Source: Lingula anatina
Taxonomy: Eukaryota; Brachiopoda; Lingulata; Lingulida; Lingulidae
DNA: 64,000 bases
Assembly (NCBI RefSeq): GCF_001039355.2
Contig: NW_019775014.1
Location: forward strand, 182,443-246,442
Reading direction: 5' to 3'
Shown here: one piece after another, positions 46,901 through 58,715 of the stretch
How positions within the stretch are numbered: the first letter of the stretch is position 1
Layout: each line of letters begins with the position of its first letter
The notes under the pieces: model-generated
What the model was told of the DNA's origin: nothing
Databases searched by the model: none
What the model saw: the letters and a program-made list of their open reading frames with translations, nothing else
Made by a program: the position numbers and the translations under genes

Positions 46901-49736
46901 AATGTCACACACAGGGAGAGTTCCATTTTTAACCTGACAATACAGCCACACATTAAATTGATTTTATGTGGGAAATATCGCATCAAAACTTCCTTCTTTT
47001 CACAAAAATCCAGCTGGAAGCCTTGTTATTTTTTTGACATTGAGAATAATTATGGTATCAGAACTATTCCCTTTACTGTAACAATGGACTTTGATCAAAG
47101 GGTGTATTCCCAGAGATTTAGATCGATCCAGGAATTAAGATTTAGATCGACCTAACTCCCTGGGGGTTCACGCTAAATTGCAGTCAGCCGAGCGCGCACC
47201 ATGGTTAATTACCCCCTTACAGCTTTCAGTAGGCGGGACAGACGCTTAAGCCGGCCAAGCTGACAGTAATCTAGTGAGACTCCCCACACAGGGATAGATC
47301 AATCTAAAATCTATGGAAATGGGGTCAAATTAACAGCCTGGGTTTTACTTCAGAATCTATATCCCTTGTTCTCTCTCTTTGCTAGGACATGTACCAGAAG
47401 ATGATCGAGGTGGATCCTAACGAGCCCACAGAGGAGGAACATGCCCAGCAAGCCATAACAAAACCACGCTACATGATCTGGCGGGAGACAGTCAGCTCCA
47501 CCGCAAACCAGGGCTTCAGGATTGAGGGGATTAAGGTGAAGTCTCCTTCTGGAAATATGAAACCAAAAACATTTGAAGATATCTTTTGCATTTTTCCTGT
47601 ATCAAGGATATGCTGGAGGTGGCTTTTAAGGATTAATTGAAATGTCATTGTAGAATGTTTTTCTTTTTATTGACTAAATGCTATCCTTGTCATTTCAGAA
47701 AGCAGATGGTAGCTCAAGTCGAGATTTCAAAACCACTAGAACAAGAGAGCAGATTCTAGATTGCTTCATCTCTTATACAGATAACAACAAAAATATCATA
47801 GTAAGTGTTGTATTCAGGTGCTTGGCAGCTTGGTTTAAAAGATATGTAAACTATGCTACAGCTGGAGTTGTGTGAAAGACTTGTTTTCTGGGAAAAACTT
47901 ATTAAAGGGAAAAACAACTGTTAATTTTGGCCAAAAAATGAATTTTCCTGGGGTAAACGACAATTTTCCCACACTTGCTTTTGGTTAATGAATCTATTTC
48001 AATATTCAAAGTAAGTTCCTGTTTTTTTTTTTCTAAAAAGTTTGGTTTTTTGCAGTATTCTCCTAAGAGATTATTATAAAATGTAGCCATCTATGAAGGT
48101 CATGTGATGGGATGGCAAGCACAAATACCAGAAGAATTGCGTTAACTGCCATTTTGGTGGTAGAATAGAATTTATTATATTTCTGTGAGTTGTTTACAAT
48201 GGATATCATAAAAACAGTTGTTATCTCTTTAAGTTAGATTCGAAACACCCTGATTTTGTTACTTCTCGAGTACTTTTGACTAACTGATAACTGATATTTG
48301 TGAATACTTTCAGCTGAAGTACATGAGAAGACTCAAGGCAATAAGAGCTACTCTGGAAGCATCTCCTTTCTTTGCCAGGCATGAGGTAGGCTTAACGCCT
48401 TATTTAGACTGGGTTCTCACAACTAGATTAATCTAACAGGATCGATCCATCTCCAAGAGGTTTCTCACTAAATTGTTTTCAGCTTAAGCGGCTTAGATGT
48501 CTGGCACCCCTACTGAAGCTGCTAAACAATTATTGATTACCCCTAGCAGCTTCAGTAGGCGTGACAGACATCCGCTTTAGTTGATTGCAATTTAGCAAGA
48601 ATCCCCTTGAAGATAGGTCGATCCACAGGTAGTTTAGATAGGGTCTGGGAATGGTTCAGTAGTGACTAAAGCCAAAAGTGCATGTCTTATGGCAGTACAC
48701 TATGTACTTTAACAGATCATGTAGTGATTTTTGTGTTGTAGTGTAGAGGTTTGTTTCTCTGAAGCTCGAGGTGCATTTTTAAGGAATTTAACACCTGTCA
48801 GGTGTGAATTGGAAAAGGTAACCAGACATGTAAAAAATCACTTTATGAAATTTGGATTTCACATTTTATGGGTTTTATGGGTTTAATGACCTGCCAAGTA
48901 TGGTCAAATCCATTTGGCTAAAAGTTAGTTTCCTACATTTTCACATTGAATCCATTTAGCACTTTTCTATTTTCAGCTTAAGGAATTGGCTACAATTTAT
49001 TCATTAGGTCATGCTAATACAAAATGTGGTTTAATTTCAGAATCCAATTAGTTAAAAGCAGCAGCTTTCATTTGCACATCTAATCCTCTTTGCACTTCAT
49101 TTTAAGCTTATAATGAAGAATTTGCTAAGCAATTCATTCACTACGTCACACTTGTACAAGTTGGAATTCAATTTCAACATCCAATCAGTTAAAAACAGCA
49201 ACATCCATTTGCACATTAGATCCGTTACGCACTTTTCTAATATCAAGATAAAGGAATTTGCTGAATCCTTCATTCATTACGTCAGTCTTGTACGATTTGA
49301 AGGTACATTTTCGCAAAGGCAAATGCAATTTGACTGTAATTTGGCCGTTTGTTGTGTGGTGACCAAGACTTCCAAGTGACGCAAGTACGATATATTTAGA
49401 GAAAGTGACGCAAGTATGATGTATGTAGAGCTAAAAATGCTTTGAATTCTCTGGGACAACAATGTCACAAAGTGTGTTGCCATGGTAATAATGACTTATT
49501 GCATCTTTCAGCTGATTGGCAGTTCCCTTCTGTTTGTTCACGACAACACGGAGCAAGCGTGCGTGTGGATGATTGACTTTGGCAAGAGTAACCCCATCCC
49601 CAATGACGCCACTATCAGCCACAGGGCCCCCTGGGTGGAAGGAAACAGGGAGGATGGCTACCTCACTGGAATAGACAATATCATTGACATTTTTGAGGAA
49701 ATGTACACAAATGCTACCGGCTCTCCGACGTCCTGA
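43933..49736 (+). CDS. ITPK: Inositol-trisphosphate 3-kinase, catalytic exons
   Basis: Seven exons with consistent phases: 43933-44032, 45842-45982, 46331-46458, 47386-47535, 47699-47800, 48314-48385 and 49512-49736, coding 305 residues. The enzyme phosphorylates Ins(1,4,5)P3 to Ins(1,3,4,5)P4 with ATP in the cytosol, shaping calcium signals. The start [15 protein letters not shown] and the following basic helix match the calmodulin-binding and N-lobe entry region of the family. LMDCKIG (third exon) is the P-x-x-x-D-x-K-x-G inositol-polyphosphate-kinase motif with the usual Pro changed. KPRYMIWRE and GFRIEGI are in the substrate-binding insert, SSLLFVHD is the SSLL motif, and WMIDFGK supplies the metal-binding D. 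NREDGYL near the end is typical of ITPKA/B/C. The length equals the family's catalytic core. The third exon boundary (AG at 46329-46330) is less typical but keeps frame. Confidence 0.95.
44111..44134. repeat. Poly-T tract in a kinase intron
   Basis: About 24 consecutive T. Confidence 0.9.
44453..44584. repeat. 44-bp tandem repeat, three units
   Basis: Units begin at 44453, 44497 and 44541 with TGATAATATTCCTCC; the third is diverged. Located in the first catalytic intron. Confidence 0.85.
47100..47324. mobile_element. Foldback repeat, family A, with 5-bp target duplication
   Basis: 225 bp flanked by TCAAA on both sides (47095-47099 and 47325-47329). The ends GGGTGTATTCCCAGAGAT and ATCTATGGAAATGGGG are inverted relatives, followed inward by TTTAGATCGATCC and GATAGATCAATCTAAA, then GCTAAATTGCAGTCAGC and GCTGACAGTAATCTAG. 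It lies in the intron just before the exon at 47386. The copy at 55581-55804 is almost the same sequence. Confidence 0.85.
48415..48650. mobile_element. Foldback repeat, family A, diverged copy
   Basis: It carries GGATCGATCCATCTCC at the left, GGTCGATCC at the right and inner arms CTAAATTG...CAATTTAGC. AGCTTCAGTAGGCGTGACAG matches the core of the copies at 47100 and 55581. Intron location. Confidence 0.7.
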
Positions 49737-50782
49737 TATCAGCTTCCCATTTCTGCTGAAGCGTCACAAAGGATTCCACCCTCTGGGATTGGTAATGGTC
49801 AGAATGGCGTGAATTGCCTGGACTGATATTAACAAGTGTTTTGATATTCGTCTCATACTAAAGATAGTCAGGTCTATGAAGGGTATAATACTCCCAGTAT
49901 GATCCAGGCCACTGGAGAAGATTAATTTCTCATGATAGAAAAAAAAAATAGTCCACGGGTATCCTACATATCTCAAGAGCATGTTTGTCAACATTTGAAA
50001 ACTTGTCTGAAGAAGTGATACAGTGGTCTTTATAAGTGCTTAGATTTGTTCTCAGGGTTTGCCCCCTATACCCATTTTTATCGAGGACCAATTGTTTTAT
50101 GTTTCTAATTAGCTAGATAAGCCAGCACCCTGCCATATTTGGGGATCAGGGAGACCACAGAGGATTTATACCCCCCCCCCCAATCTCCTCGGCATAATCT
50201 TTGGTCTGCCACATCGTGCCTGTCTTCTTAGCCAAGGAGTATTTTTTTAACTGCTTTGTATGGTGCTGAGCATTTGTACTCCATGACATTTATATATAAA
50301 CACAAAGCAATGAGCTCCTCAAATGATGTGGAGCTTTGGTAATTTTTTTATAATTGTGTATTGATTGATTAAATGTAATGATAACTGTTGACATTGTGTT
50401 CAGAAATGCTACTTCAGGCAGTGCAAGACATCAGCAACCTTGTTACAAATAGGTCTTTCAAATGGACCGAGATTTCCAGTGCTTTACTACAGTATGTGAT
50501 TGTATCATTTCCTGCAGCTGTACACTATGCCCCACTGTACAAGTTTGTGAATTTTTGAAAGTTGTGTTATATGAAACATGTAGCCATTATGGGCTGACAT
50601 GATCAGAATGTTGACATTTTAGTAATTGAAAAAGACTTATTGATGATAAGAACAAATTTGGAATTTTTACTGGTAAATATTTCACTGTTCAAATCACTTT
50701 TCTTTAATGTGTAAATGTTTATGCAGAACAGGTAATGAACTGATATTAAGCTGCGTGCTGTTGCTGTAATGTGCCTTGTAAC
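49737..50782 (+). other. Probable 3' untranslated region of the kinase, cut by an N join
   Basis: No coding content follows the TGA at 49734-49736. No canonical AATAAA was found before the single N at 50783, so the true 3' end may be missing from this assembly. Confidence 0.5.
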
Positions 50783-50783
50783 N

Positions 50784-51282
50784 TTAAACAATAGACATTG
50801 CAGTCTGCATAGTCCCGATAGTTAAATATCCTATAGTTTATTTCCTCTATTTTATTGTAAAGGCTCTGAACATTTGACAGAATAATGCTTGGCAACGGAG
50901 TTCTTTGCTTTCTATGCCTTAATTTCACTAGATGCCCTCCTCGCTTACCGCGCTTCCGCCCGTTCTTTGTTTCTCGCTGTGAGGAGGCCCTTGATATTCC
51001 GATGTCACGACAGATGTAATCCAAAGTTCCCGCTTGTAATGTCGATAGAGAGGCCGATGACGCTTGTCGTATTTGGAGCAGATCTTCTCTGGTATAAATG
51101 AGGATGGCTACCGACGTACTCAACATAAAAACTAGATAAAAGAGTAAGAATGTGGACGCTCTACAAAGCCTGTCGCCATTGGTCGGCGCCATCTTATATG
51201 TAGTCTTCAACAAAAGGAGGTTAGCATTGTAGAATGAAAGACTACACTGCATTGAGAGTATAGTCGGAGGCCTTCGGTCCAT
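50784..51282 (-). pseudogene. 5' fragment of a non-LTR retrotransposon (LINE) reading frame
   Basis: On the minus strand a frame of about 165 codons starts at 51282 and ends in the block RKRGKRGGHLVKLRHRKQR, then TPLPSIILSNVQSLYNKI. This basic stretch followed by TPLPSIxLxNVxSLxNK is the usual lead into the endonuclease domain of animal LINE ORF2 proteins. The rest of the endonuclease and the reverse transcriptase are absent, because the sequence stops at the N (50783) and continues with unrelated DNA. Host insertion or contig misjoin cannot be separated here. The clade is not assigned. Confidence 0.7.
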
Positions 51283-51284
51283 TC

Positions 51285-51546
51285 TTGGTACCTAATAACC
51301 TCCGCCAATGAGGTTATGTTTCCACCCCTGTTTGTTTGTTTGTTTGTCTGTCTGTCTGTCATCAACATAACTCAAAAAAGTATGGACCGATTTTGATAAT
51401 TTTATCTGTGAACTGCCAGATGTGGGTCAAGGAACAGATGGTTAGTTTTTGGGTGGTGATCCGGATCAATAATCAATCCATAATCAATAATAATCAAATA
51501 TTGCCGCCTTGGCGAAGGTCTGCGCTCTCGGAGTGCTTTTCTAGTT
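51285..51546. mobile_element. Dispersed repeat with CTCCGCCAA...TTGGCGAAGG ends
   Basis: It starts ACCTCCGCCAATGAGGTTATG, continues with a TTTG/TCTG microsatellite-like block and AAAAAAGTATGGACCGATTT, and ends GCCTTGGCGAAGGTCTGCGC then CTCTCGGAGTGC. This order is familiar from a short repeat widespread in aquatic animal genomes, recalled rather than searched. The ends are weakly inverted relatives. Confidence 0.6.
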
Positions 51547-53739
51547 TACCTCTTTATTTTATTCATGTGTGTGTGCATGTATCCACTACTATTTATATCA
51601 TCATATTAACTTAAAAGGGTGTTTCCATCTCTTGGTTGGGTTTTATTTTTATCAAAACACTGGGAGTTTATTTGTATTGCACAGTATAAAAGGCAGCAAA
51701 GTTCAGTTTTACAACATGACAAGGAGCGACCTTTCCATTTTGAGAGAAATGGTACTTGTCGCAAGCATCAAAACCACAAATTCCTTCTCGGGGAGATTGA
51801 AAACAAAACCCTAGAGCAGAACCTTGAGAACCAGCACGGTTTCCCCAGGGCTGGCTTGAAATGGTTGTAGGAAAGCCAGGTGGCGGCTATCTTCCCATAT
51901 CCCCCTGTGACGTACTAAACCTGAGAAAACGTCCCGTAAAAGGTTTGGAAATCTACTGATATTTGTTTTTAAAAATATTAAATGAAATATGACATTTTGT
52001 CTAAAAGAAAAACTGAAATCACTTTAATAGAAAAACTTGAATATGGCAAAATGAATATGGAATGCTTGTAAATACTAGCACGCAGTACAGGGTATCATTA
52101 CATTGTAACTGTCAAGCTCATACCGCTGTATAATCTAATTTATACAGTATACTTATTCGTTTCACTTAATCGCATATAAATAATTTATTGTCTAATAACT
52201 TGTAACGAAAAAAAAAACAACCATCGCATCAAATTCAAATCATTTTATTTCGTTAACCCTAGCTATGAGCTGTTGCATGCCTGTCAGAGTCGCAGAATGC
52301 GTACGTCCCATGCATTAACTATTCTTCACAAACTCTCAAACTATAACCATCTACCAACTTCTCATAACCGATAAATCTGCTATTTTTATTGTTGTACACA
52401 TTAAATATATACTCATTTCACACCTGGCGTCATCGGGGGGATTGCGGTGATTATTTTTAGTTTTTTTAAAATGTATTTTACTTTGTCTTTTTATGCCTTC
52501 ATAGCTAAAAGATTTAGATGGTTCATGTCAATATGAGCCAAACACCCGTTCGTGATATACATGTATGGGTATGGGGCATCTCAGATAATATAATTTTTAC
52601 AAAAATGCATTTTAACATGCTGTTGGACCATTGACTTATAACGCAAATGGTGCCATCGGCGTCAATTCGGCGATAATTATCAGTCTCATTGTATTCACAA
52701 CTGGCGTGTGAATACATTTAATGTTTTGAACTCATTAATCTGCTTCTCTGTATGTGGCACAATTTCTGTTCAGACCACTGATGTGACTTATGTTTGAAAT
52801 TTAAATAGTTAGACCTGATTCACAGCGGTTGCTACAAGAACACAGATAAGATGCAGACGTCAACCTTATGGTAACAGTAATAAATGTCACTTGGCGTATT
52901 GTGTGAACTAAACAACTGCATAGGCTTCAACTGCACAGGCTTTAAACATACAAAATTATTAGCGCTTAAGTAGTATCAGCAGCGTCTCTATTATTGCTTG
53001 AAAGAGTCAACCAATTCAACCATTTGAGGCCACAAAGCATCCTACAGAAATTTTTGCCAATTTTTCCTATGAGGTCCTATAGGGTCATCAATATATGAAT
53101 ATTGTGTATATACAATAGTTACTGACACAAAATTGGGAATATTATGCAAATTGCTAAAAAATCAGTGCAAACATACAATGAACACCTTAACTTCTCAAGC
53201 CTCGCATGTTCCAGGGCTAAAATGAAAAAATAAATCCACCATTACCAACAACGTGCCGCCTACCAATATATCTCTCTGGGACATTAAGAAAAAAATGCTT
53301 AAATAACTTTTAATAATCTATACAGTGTTATAATGACATTGTGGCAAATAAAAAACTCTAATAATGTGTTTTTTCCTCTTATTGTCTTTCACTCGCAACA
53401 CAACTCTGTAATATTGTCGTATATATGTGCCAAAAGTCGCTTTAATCACAAAATATTTTCGTTGGATTTTTTTTTTCGGAATTTTGGCACTTCAATTTTT
53501 AAACTAAAATACTGGTCACGTTTCCCTCAATTACCTTCATACAAAATCCCATCATTTTGAGAAAAAAATGCGTTCTTCGAGATATTCTATCCTAACAAGG
53601 GTCTGTTTGGTCAAACCAGATATTTGGATTAAAAAAAGATATCTTCCTGTCCTCTTCCATGAATTAAGTCAGTGAAAAGTTTGCTTAAAAACAGTAATGG
53701 TAGAGCCACTAGGAATTGCTAAGGGAGGAAAGGGAGGAG
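51547..53739. other. Gene-free spacer
   Basis: AT-rich sequence with short uninformative open frames. No repeat or exon recognised. Confidence 0.5.
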
Positions 53740-54162
53740 GAGATTGTACGACAACAGACGGGGACAATTGCACTATAACATGAAGGTGCAAGGATGAAGA
53801 AATTGCTTGGTCTTATCATTATACACTTGGGGTTAGAGAAAAAGTCCAGGGGGGGGGGGGTTAGGGGGTGTCCGAGTAACTCTCTCTCTGGGTCAGTCGA
53901 TGTGTTAGAACATCAATGCCCTGCAGAAATCAAGTGGTTGATGGGACATGNGAGATTGTACGACAACAGACGGGGACAATTGCACTATAACATGAAGGTG
54001 CAAGGATGAAGAAATTGCTTGGTCTTATCATTATACACTTGGGGTTAGAGAAAAAGTCCAGGGGGGGGGGGGTTAGGGGGTGTCCGAGTAACTCTCTCTC
54101 TGGGTCAGTCGATGTGTTAGAACATCAATGCCCTGCAGAAATCAAGTGGTTGATGGGACATG
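53740..54162. repeat. 211-bp direct duplication around a single N (probable assembly artefact)
   Basis: 53740-53950 and 53952-54162 appear identical, including a G run, and are separated only by the N at 53951. Flanking sequence is unique on either side. This is what a contig overlap left uncollapsed at a scaffold join would look like. Confidence 0.9.
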
Positions 54163-54746
54163 TTCTTTATCAGAGGTCATGCAGCTTAGTGGTGTCGTCA
54201 GTTCTGCGCACAATTTCTCGCACACAATAACCAATATTGTGAATAGCAATTTTAATTGATTAATAAAAATTAATTTAAAAAATACAATCTGTGTCCCTGG
54301 CAGAGTGTGGCCCTGGCAGAAGTAACTTGAGTGTACACTTGTCACATCTATCGCAATCTAGGCCACAGCCACTCCATATTCGGGAATATTCGATCAACTT
54401 CGTAATCTAATCTACATACGCTGAGACAAGAAATCACCCGTGGTTGACCAAGTTATAGACTAACATTTTTCCACATGAAACGCCAGTCCTTTTAAGAGTG
54501 GTGTGCCTTGTACTCCAGATACGTGGTGGAGAGGTCGGCTGGCTTCAAATTCCACATCTGATACATTTAGCTGCTCATTGGGCCTGTCCACGCCATACGG
54601 TCCGTAACTCTGTCGATTGGTGAAGAATTGCAGAATATTAAATACCACCCGACCACGGATAGCACTGTAAGAAGTCTTGAGGTAAATCCTAAAAGTGGTA
54701 TTTTACAAATAAATAATATTAAATCAATGAATGAAAAAATAATTAT

Positions 54747-54751
<5 letters not shown>

Positions 54752-54817
<66 letters not shown>
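54752..54817. repeat. (AT)n microsatellite
   Basis: About 33 AT units. Confidence 0.97.
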
Positions 54818-54818
<1 letters not shown>

Positions 54819-55124
54819 TTGACATTTAATATGGAATATTTTTTCAAAAGCATCTTAATTTGAATTTTTTTCTATTTTTCCAACTTATGAATGAAAAGAA
54901 GGACTTAAATCTTGATTAAAAAAAAATTAATGATCTATACAGTGTAATTGTGACATCAGCTCTTTAATTGAATTCACCTAATTAAGCAAACAAAAGGACA
55001 TGGCTGATTCTAAGTCATACAACAACCATAAAGAGCATTATTTCAATCTCCACTTTTTTCAAAACTTCAAAATCTTCACAAAGGAGTTCATATGTCTTTC
55101 ATTGGTGTCTTTCACTAGTGCGTC

Positions 55125-56047
55125 TGGCCTCATCTATTTGCTACTAGGGCTCTGAAGCGGGAAGGTATTCCGTCTGAGAGATTTCCTGGAGTTTGAACAG
55201 GAATATAATTCCAGACATCGGTCGGAGCTTGGCCAATTTGGTTCAGATTAATTGTAGAACCAGTAGGTCGTTGATTTGGTGAGCACTGCCTACCCAAAGA
55301 TTGTCTATAGTCTTCCAATCTAGCGATCTTGATGGTCGCGGTAGCTGTTCAGACCCTTGGTTCCGCAAGTAATCGGCAAATACAGGTGCTCTGCGTTGAC
55401 GTATATTTTCATCTTATAAATTGAAATTGTTTCTGAGTTATCCTCTGGCATACGGGTAGCAGTTGGTTTCCAGAATGTCCCTGTATTTGCCCTGGTTAAG
55501 GTGTCTGTCAATGGCTACCAATGAAGTTTTGGCACCAACGTGAATTCCGCCCCAAACACAGATGCTCTTAGCGAACTAAGGGTGCATTCCCAGAGATTTA
55601 GATCGATCCAGAGATTAAGATTTACATCGACCTAACTCCCTGGGGGTTCACGCTAAATTGCAGTCAGCCGAGCGCGCACCATAGTCAATTACCCCCTTAC
55701 AGCTTTTAGTAGGCGGGACAGACGCTTAAGCCGGCTCAGCTGACAGTAATCTAGTGAGACTCCCCACAGGGATAGATCGATCTAAAATCTATGGGAATGG
55801 GGGTCTTAGTCGCTCTGGGAGCAATACACGCTTAGTCGTAGGCCACACCTGAATGCCTGTAAACTTTATTTTGTCCGCCATTGCAGAACAGATAAAACCT
55901 GACCTCATAAGGAAATCCACATGTTTTCAGTATTTTTCCCAGAAACGGATTGTCTCCCAACTCATTGGAGAAATAGCCGATGATGTTGCGCTGTTCACAA
56001 ATAGGTCGTGCTATATTCGATGTAAACACGCCCTTCATCATGGTTAA
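55125..56047 (-). pseudogene. Decayed Tc1/mariner-like transposase
   Basis: Read on the minus strand in pieces. About 56041-55810 ends FPYEVRFYLFCNGGQNKVYR and then HSGVAYD, matching the segment after the first catalytic Asp. About 55573-55440 contains CVWGGIHVGAKTSLVAI and LNQGKYRDILE. About 55415-55290 contains VFADYLRNQGSEQLPRPSR and IDNLW, the block before the last acidic residue. About 55318-55130 has a tail like PxxLxxxIPSRFRALV. Several frame changes and stops (55832, about 55438, others) and an inserted foldback element (55581-55804) show it is dead. Asp/Glu of the catalytic triad are partly lost (EVRF instead of DESRF). No terminal inverted repeats were found. Confidence 0.8.
55581..55804. 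mobile_element. Foldback repeat, family A, inserted in the transposase pseudogene
   Basis: Nearly the same sequence as 47100-47324: left GGTGCATTCCCAGAGATTTA, right TCTATGGGAATGGGGG, TTTAGATCGATCC and GGATAGATCGATCTAAA inside. It separates two pieces of the Tc1-like frame, so it arrived later. No clear target duplication is left. Confidence 0.85.
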
Positions 56048-56107
56048 ATTAAAGCAGAGTAAATTTATCTTTAAGCCCTAAGCTATTTCACACACATATA
56101 CACAGAC

Positions 56108-57161
56108 CTGATGATGTTCTCATTCTCGGCGAAGTGCTCTATTGTTTCTTCGCCGCCGAGACCCCCTGCGAAGTGACCTTCTCTCCCTTGGTAAAGAAAC
56201 TGAAGTCTGAAATAAAACGAAACGAAAAGAAATTATGTATATATTAATATTGGTTCGACATAACATCCCTTGTGAATATACCAAACTTTTGAACCCTTAT
56301 TGGTGTGAATGAACTCCTTTATGCTATTTGTAAACTTTCCATTTCCATTTCTCGCCATAAATGCGCTCCACGCCATTCAAATCGTAAACCCTTTTAACTC
56401 AGAGTAGTTTAAGTTTGATTAAGTATTCAACATGGCAAATTGAAGTCAGTAAATGTGGAGCAGGTTTAAACTAAGCTTTCGACCCGCTAAATAAATAAAT
56501 AAATAAATACTAGCCCATTTAACCTTAAAAAGGTACCCCTTACCCATCTATGAGTGATCCATGTCGAACTTTGAACCCTGTAATCTTTCCGGCCCTAGCA
56601 ATAGCAGCGTCATTGAATTGGGAGTCTCCCTCTGTCACTTCACCATAAGGACCGAATATAACGTCACATGGCGCTGGCACTTGTAATATAATATAATATA
56701 ATATAATATAATATAATATAATATAATATAATATAATATAATATAATATAATATAATATAATATAACGTACCATGCAACACCAAACAATACAATACAATA
56801 ATACAATATTATATATTCATTTCATACGTTTACGAGGCAGGTTGAAGAAAATACCTAAATTCACCCAATCCTTTCCATCGGCATCACGGTCATCCGCGGT
56901 GGTATTCCCAGCACTGTTATTAACATAGATCTCACAGGTTTTACTGACGCTGTGGTAGTTAGCTCCAGAACATATATCCTTCCCTCTGCAGAGATCGGCA
57001 CACTCGATAACACTGGACTCATGCTGAGTGTTAACCACGGTCCCTGCTTCCCGCAGTCCGCTTGTCACATTGAACCGTCCTTCCCTGACAGTGACACTAT
57101 CTGATGACAAAAAGAGAAGAAAGGACGCGCATAGTAGTTGATGTACCGAACAACAAGCCAT
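56108..57161 (-). CDS. Secreted PAN/apple-like plus jacalin-like lectin protein, partial
   Basis: Three exons on the minus strand with consistent GT-AG and phase: 56855-57161, 56544-56679 and 56108-56206, about 180 codons. Exon 1 begins with a signal peptide (MACCSVHQLLCASFLLFLSS), then a PAN/apple-type cysteine pattern C-x3-C-x5-C...C around ECADLCRGKDICSGANYH. Exons 2 and 3 carry GPYGEV, GKITGFKVRHGSLIDG, LQFLYQG and GGLGGEE, the order of the first strands of a jacalin-like beta-prism lectin. It is probably an extracellular carbohydrate-binding protein; the ligand is unknown. Exon 3 ends in an open phase (donor GTCTGT at 56107), so further exons are missing or lie to the left. A second copy of exons 1 and 2 at 58156-58715 is probably an assembly duplicate. 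Confidence 0.75.
56683..56766. repeat. (TATAA)n microsatellite
   Basis: About 16 TATAA units in the first intron of the lectin-like gene. The duplicate copy at 58222-58320 is about 15 bp longer. Confidence 0.95.
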
Positions 57162-58155
57162 ACTGTCAAGGAGTTTCTGTGCTCTTTAGATGTGACATTC
57201 ACCACGTTGCTCGTGTTCTCTTCAGAGACGTGGACAATCGAACGCGCATTGACTGGGTAGCTATGAAGAATTCACCGAATTGAGGTTTAGATGCCTTAAG
57301 ATGACACTGAACAAACATCTAAGCCTGAGAATGGGAAATGTTTCTAACCCAATAAATGTACCAATATCAATAGATTTCACACTTTACGAGGACGACCCTT
57401 TGAAAAACGCCTGCAATTAACGTGTATTATAGTTAGAATATGGTACAAAATAAAAAGCGTTTGAATTGTAAGGTTTCTATAGTGCAGTAACAGGCGAACT
57501 GATCGATTTAATTTACATAATATCTGGACCGTTGCTTCGATACACTTCCGGACAGCGACACGGCCAGATGCACGGATAAAGATACTCAAGGAAATTATCG
57601 AATAAATGCCTTCAACAATCTAAAAGATTAATAATAGCCTTTTGCACACTCTGGCCGAAATGGCCGCCATTTAAATCATACGATTTTCTTGGACCAAAAG
57701 TGCTTTTTAATGATAGCTTGGCTGATACTGATCATGTAGTAGGATAATTGGGGAATAAAGCTCTTGACAATACAACTTCAATGTTTCAATCGTGTTTTCA
57801 GTCGAATTGCCCAAAACCTTTGAAAAATTTAGAAAACATAAGAATTAATCCGAAAATCCAAACTTAATATAAACCAAAGTCGTGTCGTGTCGAAAGTGTT
57901 CAGAGACGAATATTAAATATTTACGGTAAGCAAATTGGTTTCTCAAGTCAGAGAATAGGCTTTTCGCGTTGCTGAAATAATAAAGATGTAAACTATGAGA
58001 AAATGGAGCTAATGAGGTGTTCGAAATTCGGAAACAATTATGGTACCATACCAGACAGTATTTGTCTGGACCATCTATTGACAGCTACGGCCAGCGCCGC
58101 ACTTTTTATAATGCGGATATTTTCTCTATCAGATAACAAAGAATAACCGTCAAAN

Positions 58156-58715
58156 ATTGGGAGTCTCCCTCTGTCACTTCACCATAAGGACCGAATATAA
58201 CGTCACATGGCGCTGGCACTTGTAATATAATATAATATAATATAATATAATATAATATAATATAATATAATATAATATAATATAATATAGTATAATATAA
58301 TATAATATAATATAATATAACGTACCATGCAACACCAAACAATACAATACAATAATACAATATTATATATTCATTTCATACGTTTACGAGGCAGGTTGAA
58401 GAAAATACCTAAATTCACCCAATCCTTTCCATCGGCATCACGGTCATCCGCGGTGGTATTCCCAGCACTGTTATTAACATAGATCTCACAGGTTTTACTG
58501 ACGCTGTGGTAGTTAGCTCCAGAACATATATCCTTCCCTCTGCAGAGATCGGCACACTCGATAACACTGGACTCATGCTGAGTGTTAACCACGGTCCCTG
58601 CTTCCCGCAGTCCGCTTGTCACATTGAACCGTCCTTCCCTGACAGTGACACTATCTGATGAAAAAAAGAGAAGAAAGGACGCGCATAGTAGTTGATGTAC
58701 CGAACAACAAGCCAT
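58156..58715 (-). pseudogene. Second, truncated copy of the lectin-like gene
   Basis: Exon 1 (58409-58715) is the same as 56855-57161 except for a Leu-to-Phe change in the signal peptide. Exon 2 is cut at the N, leaving 58156-58218. It has no third exon. Best read as an allele or assembly duplicate rather than a second gene. Confidence 0.75.

Noticed and set aside
57377-57589. Minus-strand frame ending in GRPRKV, present in both duplicate copies
   Set aside because: The AT-hook-like end hints at a transposase helix-turn-helix, but the rest does not fit and it is on the wrong side of the Tc1-like pieces.
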